DNA from: Lunularia cruciata
Taxonomy: Eukaryota; Streptophyta; Marchantiopsida; Lunulariales; Lunulariaceae
NCBI GenBank assembly: GCA_948567375.1
Contig: OX419755.1
Coordinates: 31,377,001-31,441,000, forward strand
Direction of reading: 5' to 3'
Length of the DNA stretch: 64,000 nucleotides
Shown: positions 55,791 through 64,000 of the stretch, piece after piece
Layout of the letters: every line of letters begins with the position of its first letter
Numbering within the stretch: position 1 is the first letter of the stretch
Notes under the pieces: generated by a model
What the model was told of the DNA's origin: nothing
Seen by the model: only the letters and a program-made list of their open reading frames with translations
The model's database searches: none
Translations under genes and position numbers: made by a program

Positions 55791-57337
55791 GCTTCAACAT
55801 GACAATCACCTATGTGGAAGGTAAGAAGCAACTTGCAGATGCAATCACCCGTATGCCAATGGCAAACAACTTGGTGGTAGCGGTTAAGATTAACCCTGAA
55901 TTCTGGCAAGAGATTCTAGCTGCTACAAAAACTAATCTACAGATTGTAGAGGTGCAATCATCCAAAGGCATCACCAACACCCAAGGACTCACCTTTTGTG
56001 ATAGCAGATTATGGATCCCTAATGTCCCAAAATTACGCACCACCATTCTAGCAAAATGTCATGATTTGGCTATTGCAGGTCATGTTGGAGTGGACAAGAC
56101 CTTGGATGCAATCCAACGCCATTACTATTGGCCCAACATGAGCAACAACATGATGGACTACGTGCGTAACTATGTGTATAACTAGCTACTTTGTTAAGAT
56201 AACAAAGCTTCTAATCAAGCTCTTGCAGGGCTACTTCAACCTCTCTCTACTCTTGCCCAACGTTGGGAACAGGTGAGTATGGATCTCGTTTGTGATTACC
56301 CAAGACCACCTCAGGGTTTGACTCCATTGTGGTCTTTGTAGACCGGCTCAACAAAATAATTCATATATGCCCTACCACCAAGGATGTGACCACTCCACAT
56401 CTAGATGCAATCTTCTCTCACCATGGCTTGTCTTGAGTACTCATCACCAACAGAGATACTCAATTCACTAGTTTGTTTTGGCAAACACTCTTTGGTTTCT
56501 TCAAAACCAAGTTGGCCATGTCCACAACTTACCACCCACAAAAAGATGGACAAACAAAGCGGGCTAATCGCACTATTGAAGACATGTTATGCGGTTTCAC
56601 CTTAGAAGAGCAAGAGAGGTGGGATACCTTGCTCCTGTTGGTGGAATTTGCTTACAACAATTTAGTGAATGCATCCACCCAGGTCACTCCATTTTTCCTC
56701 ATGTATGGTGAGCATCCCTTCATACTTTCTAGCTTGATGAAGATCCATCTGGTGGCTACTAAGGTCAACATAGTCAACACATTTATTTCTAGAATCCAAC
56801 AAGGTGTGGAGAGTGCCAAGCACAAATTATAGATTGCACAAAATCAACAAAAGTAGTATGCTGATGCACACCGTAGGCACATGGAGTTCAATGTTGGGGA
56901 TTAGGTGTGGTTATGGATAACCAACCTCACATTAGTTGGAAATTGTAAGCTTAGACCTCATTTTATTGGGCCTTTCTTGATTCTTTGTCAAGTCGGCGCT
57001 GTGGCCTATCACCTCGAGCTACCACCTCACATGAAGATCCATCCAGTGTTCCATGTTTCCCTACTATGCAGATATGCTCCCTGATCAGGCCAATGTCATT
57101 CCACACAAGACATTTGACCATGTCCGACACTCATTGATGGCATGGAGGAATATGAAGTGGAACATATTCTCCAAAAACGCATGTGTGGTACTCGCCATCT
57201 ACGGGTGGACTATCTAGTATGGTGGAAATATTACCTCCTCTATGAAGCAACCTGGGGGCCTGCTGCCAATTAAACAGATGCACCGGTGTTGGTGCAAGCA
57301 TTTGAGCAACAATTGCACAATGAGGACGTTGTGTCTT
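55791..57337 (+). pseudogene. Family 1 integrase and chromodomain
   Basis: 55799-56185 (128 codons) covers the end of RNase H and the integrase zinc region: LAIAGHVGVDKTLDAIQRHYYWPNM, then an interrupted Cys pair. The core is broken near 56260-56470. 56473-56832 restores MSTTYHPQKDGQTKRANRTIED, where the catalytic Glu of Q-T-E-R is Lys. The chromodomain tail at about 57140-57265 has EEYEVEHILQKRM, LRVDYLVWWKYY and YEATWGP. Sequence 55890 on is what links the two halves of the copy at 1-10626. Confidence 0.86.
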
Positions 57338-57352
57338 AAAAGGAGGGAGGTT

Positions 57353-58756
57353 TGTAATACCAAGAGCTAGCCATATGATCTAGATGTGAAATTTGGTTTG
57401 GTAACATCTAGAATGATGTTATACATGATGGTGTATCACCAAAAGAGTACTTCTACTAATATGGCAGAAACCAAAATAGACTTGAAAACCTTAGAACCAA
57501 TAGCTAGACATATGATTTAAAGGTGAGAATTGGTTTGGTAACATCTGGAAGGATGTTATACATGATGGAATAGACAGATTAGAAGAAGTATCAACAAAAG
57601 TGGACTTCTACTAATAGAGTAGAATCAAAATATGCCTAAAATCTTTGAAGGCAATTTTGGAGGCCTAAACGGATGAATTAGGCCTCACAAATCTGCCCAC
57701 CCCTCCCAAATGATGGAAAGGCTGGCCTTCCCTCTCCCCTGCTTTGTCTTGTCAAGAGCTTTCCAATGGTACCTCATCCACGTGATTCTAAGATTCTTAC
57801 ATGAAGATTCCTTAAAAGATTCCCTCTGGTCAAAGCTTGTTTGACCAACCAAATAGGACCTTTAACACCCATTTGTGCATATGTGTGGTATTGTAATATT
57901 TAGCTTGGTATACAAGTACTTGAGAGATATTATTTATATAGAGATAAAGCATGGTTCTACATTAGTCATGATTAGCTAGAGTTAGTCATAGCTAAGATAG
58001 AGTGCACCTTACTTAGAGGAAGTAGAAAAGATGAGCACCACTATTTTGGATTCTAGTGTGTTGACTTGGTATTATTCCTAGGTGTTTGGCTTTGAGGAAA
58101 GAGTTGAGAACTCTTTGGCCCCCAAGCCTTTTTGTTTTGGATTCTTTTGTAGTCAAAGGATAGCCCATGTGAAGGAATCCTTGACTTAGTGGTTGGTCAA
58201 GATAAGATCACATGCTAGTGGAATATGCACATGTGAATGGATATTCCTTTCTACTTTTTGACTTCTTGACTTTTAGTCTAGTAACTTGAGTTACTATGGT
58301 AATTAGTAACTTTGGTGCGGAACTATTTCACAAGTATATAAACAAGGGGTGAGGAGGTGCTCATCATCCTTTCATTTGCAACTATTTCTCTCATTGAGTT
58401 CTCTAGTGAGCAATGTCTTGAGTCTTGGAGTGTTAGTCTTGGAGGAGCAAGATGGAGTTGGGGTTTTTTGCCTTCTTAGTCCATGGTGTGCTACCGTAAT
58501 AGCCATTAGAGGTTCATCCTAAGTGAGAGACAGGCCGGCTCACAGACCAAGACCGACATGTCACCCATCCAAGTAAATAATCCAAGGGTGGAGCTTGTTG
58601 ACATGTCACCTATCTGTGTGCCTAATCATATGGTGGAGCTTCCTTGGAAGAGATCTTCTTTGTCTATATAATAAAGAGAAGGTGCTCCTTTGGAGCATCG
58701 AAGGATTGAGTATGAAAGTTGTGTTTTCTCTCTTCTATAGTCCTCGGAGTATTACA
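57353..58756 (+). repeat. 3' LTR of family 1 copy, interrupted
   Basis: Starts TGTAATACCAAGAGC and ends CGGAGTATTACA. About 716 bp after removing the solo LTR at 57861-58544. Same internal duplication as the 5' LTR (57361 and 57505). Confidence 0.9.
57861..58544 (+). mobile_element. Solo LTR, family 3, copy 3 (684 bp)
   Basis: Starts TTTAACACCCATTTGTG (TGTAAC in sisters) and ends CCGGCTCACA. Flanked by GACC (57857-57860 and 58545-58548). TATATAAAC lies near 58336. Inserted in a family 1 LTR, so it is younger than that element. Confidence 0.88.
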
Positions 58757-61160
58757 CTCACTAATGCTCCATTAGTCTTCATGGATCAGATGCATCAGGT
58801 GTTGGATGGACTATTGAATTGGTACGTGGTGGTGTTCTTGGATGATATCTTAATCTATAGCAAGACAAAGGTAGAACACGTGAATCACGTGTGAGAAGTC
58901 CTAAGACAACTACGACAATGGAAATTTTACTGCAAGAAGTCAAAGTGTGCCTCTTGGAAAAAGGAAGTTACCTTCTTGGAGCACAAGATCTCATCAAAGG
59001 GGATCAAGATGGAAGATGAGAGAATCAAAGCCATTATTGATTACCCTACTCCAAATGATGCTATAGAAGTATAGGCATTTAATGGACTGGCCAGTTTTTA
59101 CTGACAATTCATCCATTATTATGCTCATGTGGCTGCACTATTGACTGACCTCTTGTGGAAGGACTTAAGCTTCCAGTGGACCACCAAGCATGAGGAAGCA
59201 TTCTAGAAGTTGAAACATATGGTGTCTTCAAGGCCCATTCTTCAACTGTATGATCCTCAACTACCTTATGTCATTGATTTTGATGCTTCTAACTTTGCAA
59301 TTGGAGCCGTGTTGCAACAAGAATTCCATGATGGACTACATCACATTGCCTTTGTGTCTTGCCGACTCAATACGGCTGAAAGAAACTACTCTTCTTGAGA
59401 TTGAGAACAACTTGCAATGGTATATGCCACCAAGGTATGGAGGCATTACCTCTTGGGGAAACAAGTGATCATGTGAACTGATCACAAACCATTGTTGCAG
59501 TCCTTACACTTGGAACACATGAAGAGTCAACATCATTGATGGAATGAACAACTCTAATTGTTTGACATCAAACTTTTGTACAAACCAGGTTGGTTCCATG
59601 TCATCCCTGATGCTTTATCACGACGACCTAATTTGAAGTCTCTTCCTCTCATCACAGTGGCAATTACAACGGTGTCAATTGACTCCAAGGTCCAAAACAA
59701 GTTTTAGTCAACTCTACAACAAGATCTCTTCTTCCAAATGGTACATGGCCGCCTTACAACATGTAACAAGGAGTACAACACCTTCTCCATCAAGGAGGGC
59801 CTTCTATTCCATGAGGACCGGATCTATGTTCTAGCCAAAGGTGATCTTTGACTTGTACGCCTTCAAGAAGCCTATGATTTACCCATAGTTGGTCATATGG
59901 GTGTGGACAAGACCTTGGGTACCCTCCAACATTGATGGTGGTGGCCCAACATGATGCAAGATGTTCAAGAATTTGTCCAATCGTGTGAGAGATGCTAACA
60001 TCTCAAGGCTAGCAACCAAAAGTCAAGTGGACTCCTTCAACCACTTGCCATTCCATTTGCTCAATGGGAGCATGTGAGCTTGGATCTCATCACATCCTTA
60101 CCTAAGACAAAGCAATGACAAACATCAATCGTGATGTTTGTGGACAAGCTTAGTAAACAAGTCCACTTGGCACCAACCTATGATATTGTGGATGCTCCAA
60201 CCTTAGCGTAAATCTACTTTGACAATGTCTTCAAGCATCATGAGATGCCACATGTACTCATCTCTAACTACAATCCTTGATTTATTGGGAAGTTTTGGCA
60301 AGCATTCTTTTAGATACTTGGCACCAAACTTGCTTTATCCATGGCCTATCATCCTCAAACTGATGGAAAATTGAACGTGCAAATCGTACATGGGAAGTTA
60401 TGGTACATGCCTTCGTCAATGTCCACCATACCAATTAGGATGAATGTCTTGCAATTGCAGAATTTGACTATAACAATTCAAAACAGGCAAGCACCGGATT
60501 TTCTCCTTTCATTCTCAATTTTGGCCAAGATCTGCTTGTTCCTGATTCTCTTCTTGCTCCCCCTCCATCTTAGGTTCCTCATACTTCAACATTCTTGACC
60601 ACTATATCCCAGTCTCTCCAACAAGCCAAATCTCACCTCTTTGTTGCTCAGAATTGTCAAAAACAATATGCAGACCACCATCGTCGTGATCTCACTTTTG
60701 AAGTTGGTGATAAAGTCATGCTATCCTCTAGTAACCTCTCTCTCCCACTAGATACCCAAGTTTGTAAACTTACCCTTGATTGGATATGACTTCTTGATGT
60801 CACCTTAATTGTCTCTCTTGTTGCTTATTGACTTACCTTGCCTTATCACATGCGTATCCATCCTATCTTTCATGTTTCCAAGTTGAAACCCTTTGTTCCT
60901 AACCCCTCTTCTTTTTCCTCTCGAGTCCAACCTCCCCCTCCTCCTGTCCCTATCAATGATCATGAGGAGTACAAAGTTGATTGTATCCTTTCAAGTCGCC
61001 TTATTCAACGAGGCCTTCGACAATATACGGAGTACAAGGTCCTTTTGGAAAGGGTATCCCCTTCATGATGCCTCATGGGAACCTCTTTCTCACCTCCATA
61101 ATGCACAGACGGGCCATCCAAGAGTTCAAAGCTTCACTAGTGACAAGGACGTCACCAACT
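58757..61160 (+). pseudogene. Family 2 RT end, RNase H, integrase, chromodomain
   Basis: RT resumes at 58757: LTNAPLVFMDQMHQVLDG and VVVFLDDILIYSKTKVEH near 58830-58880, with catalytic aspartates intact. The connection is at 59050-59160. RNase H at 59210-59398 has YVIDFDASNFAIGAVLQQEF, so the first Asp is retained. Integrase zinc region is at about 59895-60010 and the core at 60070-60370 (SLDLITSLPKTK, then MAYHPQTDGKLN, which has lost the Glu). The GPY-like tail is at 60595-60789 (CQKQYADHHRRDLTFEVGDKVML). Chromodomain at 60955-61130 is frameshifted (DHEEYKVDCIL, TEYKVLLER). Confidence 0.87.
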
Positions 61161-61175
61161 AGCGGTGGGGGAATA

Positions 61176-61587
61176 TGTAACAATATGGAGTTTAGCGACA
61201 AAGTTAGTAGGGCTAACGAAGTAGCAAATAAAACAAATTAGCCTAGAATATTTTGGAAGTATCTAGGAAGTTTCTTGGGAAGCTTCCCGGCTAGCTTAGC
61301 TTGCACTTCAAGTAAGTAGCTTCTAGAAGCTTCCAACTAGCTTAGCTTGCACACCAAGTAAGCAACTTCTAGAAGGAAGCTTCTCAAGAAGCTTCCTTGT
61401 TAACTTGGCTTGCACTCTAAGAAAGCGGCTCAAGGAAACTTCTTGAGAAGCTTCTCAAGGGCCTTGTATGCTACCTATAAATACCAAAGCCAAAGCTCAT
61501 GCTAGGCATTTGGAGTTTTCCCTCATTCAAGTGTCCCAATGTGAGCTTCCATTCTCCTATTTCTCTCCTTGGTCAAGATCTTTTATA
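61176..61587 (+). repeat. 3' LTR of + strand family 2 copy (412 bp)
   Basis: Starts TGTAACAATATGGAG after GGTGGGGGAATA and ends near CAAGATCTTTTATA. It carries the inverted pair of GAAGCTTC-containing arms at 61376 and 61435. Confidence 0.88.
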
Positions 61588-61937
61588 GCATTACCTTTTC
61601 TCTACGTAGTTTGTCTCATCAAGATCTTTCCAATGATACCTCACCCATGTTGTTATGAGCTTCCTACAAGAAGATTCCCCAAAGATTTCCTTTGATCAAA
61701 ATTGTTTGACCAACCAAATAGGACAAGGATCAACATGTCACAAATTCACGCAACTAATCTAAGGGTGGAGCTTGTTGACATGTCACCAATCCATGTATTT
61801 AATCCAAGGGTGTAGCTTCCTTTGTGTGGATCCTCTTTGTTATATAATAAAGACAAGGTGCTCCTTTGGGACATCATAGTATTGAGGAATGAAACCTGTG
61901 TTTCTCTTGGGGTTTCTTTTGTCCTTGGAACATTACA
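61588..61937 (+). repeat. Family 1 LTR fragment (3' half)
   Basis: Aligns with the last ~350 bp of the family 1 LTRs: CTTTCCAATGATACCTCACC, then GGTGTAGCTTCCTTTG, then TATATAATAAAGACAAGGTG, ending GGAACATTACA. The first half is missing at the junction with the family 2 LTR. What follows (CTTTAGCACAAGCAAG) only weakly resembles a family 1 primer site. Confidence 0.8.
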
Positions 61938-63420
61938 CTTTAGCACAAGCAAGAATTCAGGGAAAAGCAACGACAACTATAGTAGCTCAAACAAAGGAGG
62001 ATCATTATGCATCATGACTTGCCTCTCATACCTTTTTTCCTTTTGCATTGGAGATTTTTGTGCATCTCCATCACCATTTTGATGGATTGCTTAAGGAAGT
62101 AGCATGAGGTTCCTCGCATAGGAGAGGAGCTATGGCTATCTTTCAAGCCATGCTCACCTCCTACTTTTGACATAGAGTCTTAGTTACACTATAACTCTCT
62201 CAAGCGTGGGGTCTCTAGAGATGAAAAACAACAAGAGGAGTGCACATCATATCTAGGGCCCTCCTCCTTGACATTTCATTAAAGGACATCTATTACACTA
62301 TCCAACAATAGTTTTCTAGTTACTTTACAATTGGTTGCTTTGTGGCCTCTCCCTTGGTTGGGCTTGGGGGTCTAGGTTTGTTGCTTTGGTTTGTAATCCA
62401 TGGATTTCATTGTGAATTGTGCTACTTATTCCTTTTGCACTCCTTTGTTTTCCTCCTTTGTTTTCCTCTTCTCTTTCCTTTGGGGTATATATTCTTTTGG
62501 TTATGTATGAAATGTGTGTAACTAACCATCGTGGCTTGTCACTCCCTCGCATTGTGTCAAAAAGAAGAGTAGCAATGAATATATAATAAAAGTCTTATGT
62601 TCAATTTCCATGATTTGTAAAATAAGTGAAACACGCACAATGATCTAAAGTTTGTACTCAAAGGAAAAGTGATATGAAATGAATATGTACTAAACATTAA
62701 GTCATCTTAGCTACTCGCTACTCTTGACACCATAGAAATATTCACTTCACATGCATATTCATATCATTATAATTTTGCAAAAGAGAATGAGTCTTTGTTG
62801 ATTCTCACCACCATTGCATGAAGTGATTGTTTACATTCTCTAAATAATTATGGAGTAAAATATGCATAGATGGTATAAGTTGTTCAATATGCATAATATA
62901 TGTATCAGTTTGGTGTAAAATCTGAAATCAAACATGAAAGTAATGTTATGATTTCAGTATATTTTTAAAATTTATAACCATAACTTTAAGTTCTTTTGAT
63001 GAAATCAATATAAAATACTGAAATTATTATCTCTTCATTAGAGAAAGATAGACAAACAAACAATTACAATCCACTTCAATTCCACAATACAAGGACCATT
63101 GTATTACTTCATTTTATATTTTTTGTTTGGAAGATACGAGTCTCATTAGTTTTAATGTAACATCTAAGAAAAATTTAAAATTTAAAACCGTTGATGAATT
63201 TAAAATTTGAAATAATAATTATTTTTATTATTGATTAAAATTTATTATAATTTATTATAATCTAAAATGGTATTGTAAGTTATGATTTTAGATTTATATA
63301 AATATCTATATACCATGCATAGAAAAATAGAAGTGTGGATGTACTCTCACTTTTCATGCTTTTGCTAAAGAAGAGCTTAAAAGGAGCATTTATAGGTCAA
63401 ACCCCCAAGAAAGTTTTCAA
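61938..63420. other. No gene seen; spacer between repeats and host gene
   Basis: 61938-62570 has ordinary composition and only short frames without recognised motifs. 62571-63420 is AT-rich, with AAATTTAAAATTTAAAACC-like runs near 63170-63215 and TTATAATTTATTATAATC near 63245. No family 1-4 match was noticed. It may hold distal promoter or matrix-type sequence for the gene at 63717, but nothing specific can be named. Confidence 0.5.
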
Positions 63421-63716
63421 TATTTTAAGTCTTGATTATAGCAATATTAATTAAAACATCCCTCCGAAATAACAGACTAGTGGGTACTCCGTCTGAATCC
63501 ATCCATCCGTCAAAGGTACGCGCCGGGACAAAGGCATTTCCGTCGAAGGCACCCAAATCAAAGACTTTCCTTTGCAGCCGGGTGCACACGTCCTTAGAAG
63601 AGTGGAGGTGGGGCGGAGTAGTTCTGCACGGCAGCGGAAGAATGATACATTGGCCGTAAACATTCATTCAATTTGAGTTTCGATGCATTGTGCGATCTGA
63701 TCTCAAAGAGGAAGAG
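63421..63716 (+). promoter_or_regulatory. Putative 5' UTR/proximal promoter of the host gene
   Basis: Base composition rises in G+C from about 63480, where the AT-rich spacer ends. The frames at 63432-63659 (+) and 63667-63425 (-) overlap each other and show no family motif. I read this stretch as untranslated leader or promoter. The nearest TATA-like run is TATATAAATATC near 63293, too far for a certain assignment. Confidence 0.4.
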
Positions 63717-64000
63717 ATGTTACTTGCCTGTTTGATTGCGACACGATCCGGTACAGTTTTGTTGGAGCGGTACCATGGATTGCCCCCGGATGAGCGACTA
63801 CAATGGCGCTCGTTTCTGCTGAAGTTGACAGCGGACAATCTAAGAACAGCTCGTGATGATGAGCAGTTTGTGGCTTCGCATAAAGCTGTGTCTGTAGTCT
63901 ATGCGGCTCTCGGAGATATCTGCATTTTCACTGTTGGGAAGGATGAATACGATGAGCTGGCGCTTGTGGAGGTGTTGAATGCGATCACTGCGTCTATTAG
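63717..64000 (+). CDS. LOLITA: Longin-fold small-subunit protein, probable LOLITA of TPLATE/TSET complex (5' part)
   Basis: Ninety-four codons are open from ATG at 63717 to the window edge, in a GC-richer stretch unlike the surrounding transposons. The N-terminus MLLACLIATRSGTVLLERYH starts like longin-type small subunits of adaptor complexes. PPDERLQWRSFLLKLTADNL, SHKAVSVVYAALGDI and VGKDEYDELALVEV match what I remember of the plant SNARE-like small subunit LOLITA, a protein of about 145 residues. LOLITA belongs to the TPLATE (TSET) complex in plasma-membrane endocytosis. Coatomer zeta and AP sigma subunits share the fold and are the alternatives. The start is chosen because the longin strand begins at once. 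About 50 residues lie beyond the window; the final AG could also precede a splice donor. Confidence 0.75.
   Translation, partial: MLLACLIATRSGTVLLERYHGLPPDERLQWRSFLLKLTADNLRTARDDEQFVASHKAVSVVYAALGDICIFTVGKDEYDELALVEVLNAITASI

Larger units (their letters stand above)
51520..58756 (+). mobile_element. Family 1 Ty3 chromovirus, full-length copy nested in family 2 RT
   Basis: 5' LTR 51520-52257, primer site, gag, protease, RT, RNase H, integrase, chromodomain, purine tract (about 57338-57352) and 3' LTR 57353-58756, which is itself interrupted by a solo LTR. Perfect 5-bp target duplication. Coding regions are moderately decayed. This is the reference used here for reading the family 1 remnant at 1-10626. 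Confidence 0.93.
51515..58761. repeat. CTCAC target-site duplication
   Basis: CTCAC at 51515-51519 and 58757-58761 flanks the family 1 insertion in family 2 RT. Joining across it restores the PFGLTNAP-type RT motif. Confidence 0.88.
44918..61587 (+). mobile_element. Family 2 chromovirus, + strand copy, hosting family 4 and family 1 insertions
   Basis: 5' LTR 44918-45342, primer site, gag (split at 46194/49980), protease, RT (split at 51519/58757), RNase H, integrase, chromodomain, 3' LTR 61176-61587. Removing the two nested elements restores colinearity with 3256-8555. The flanks (ACATG left, GCATT right) do not match, so at least one end has been rearranged. Confidence 0.88.

Noticed and set aside
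63432-63659. Small + strand ORF upstream of the longin gene
   Set aside because: Overlaps two - strand frames, starts without context and has no recognisable residues; better read as leader or promoter.

Overview
This window looks like nuclear DNA of a land plant with a large, repeat-choked genome. A gymnosperm is my guess, from the density and age of nested LTR elements, but nothing here proves the clade. About 61.9 of 64 kb is nested LTR-retrotransposon sequence, nearly all decayed by stops, frameshifts and C-to-T changes. Only the last 284 bases hold a probable host gene: the 5' end of a longin-fold small-subunit protein resembling LOLITA of the TPLATE/TSET endocytic complex.

Layout. 1-10626: a Ty3 chromovirus ('family 1', + strand, 5' end outside the window) interrupted by a complete but dead chromovirus ('family 2') at 3256-8555 with a CAAGT target duplication. 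10627-12648: old sequence without recognisable genes. 12654-39270: a very large - strand element ('copy D', ATATT duplication) that hosts a + strand sister ('copy C', 12847-22998, ACAC duplication), two solo LTRs (26331-27023, 28475-29163) and a 3.8-kb LTR-like unit with an ORF (31299-36954), which itself holds a shorter relative (32440-34338). 39679-61587: a rearranged cluster of family 2: a - strand copy with a purine-rich insert, an inverted junction near 44057, and a + strand copy hosting a second 3.8-kb ORF unit (46195-49979, GAACY duplication) and a full family 1 copy (51520-58756, CTCAC duplication), whose 3' LTR holds a third solo LTR (57861-58544). 61588-61937 is a family 1 LTR fragment; 61938-63420 is mostly AT-rich with nothing recognisable; the gene follows.

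The standout is the C/D family. Its single long reading frame runs gag (two zinc knuckles) - aspartic protease - C5-cytosine DNA methyltransferase (DNMT3-like motifs I, II, IV, VI, IX/X) - reverse transcriptase - RNase H - DDE integrase - PHD finger. A Ty3-type retrotransposon therefore carried both a DNA-methylation writer and a putative chromatin reader. Both copies also have terminal repeats arranged A1-internal-B1-A2-B2, the split-direct-repeat layout known from PAT/Ngaro (DIRS-like) elements, rather than LTR-internal-LTR. Yet they encode a DDE integrase and are flanked by 4-5 bp target duplications. Two independent insertions share both traits, so these belong to the family and are not an accident of one copy.

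Both chromovirus families end pol with a chromodomain, whereas C/D ends with a PHD finger. In copy C every premature stop along the reading frame is TAG or TGA and none is TAA, as expected from deamination of methylated CAG and CGA.
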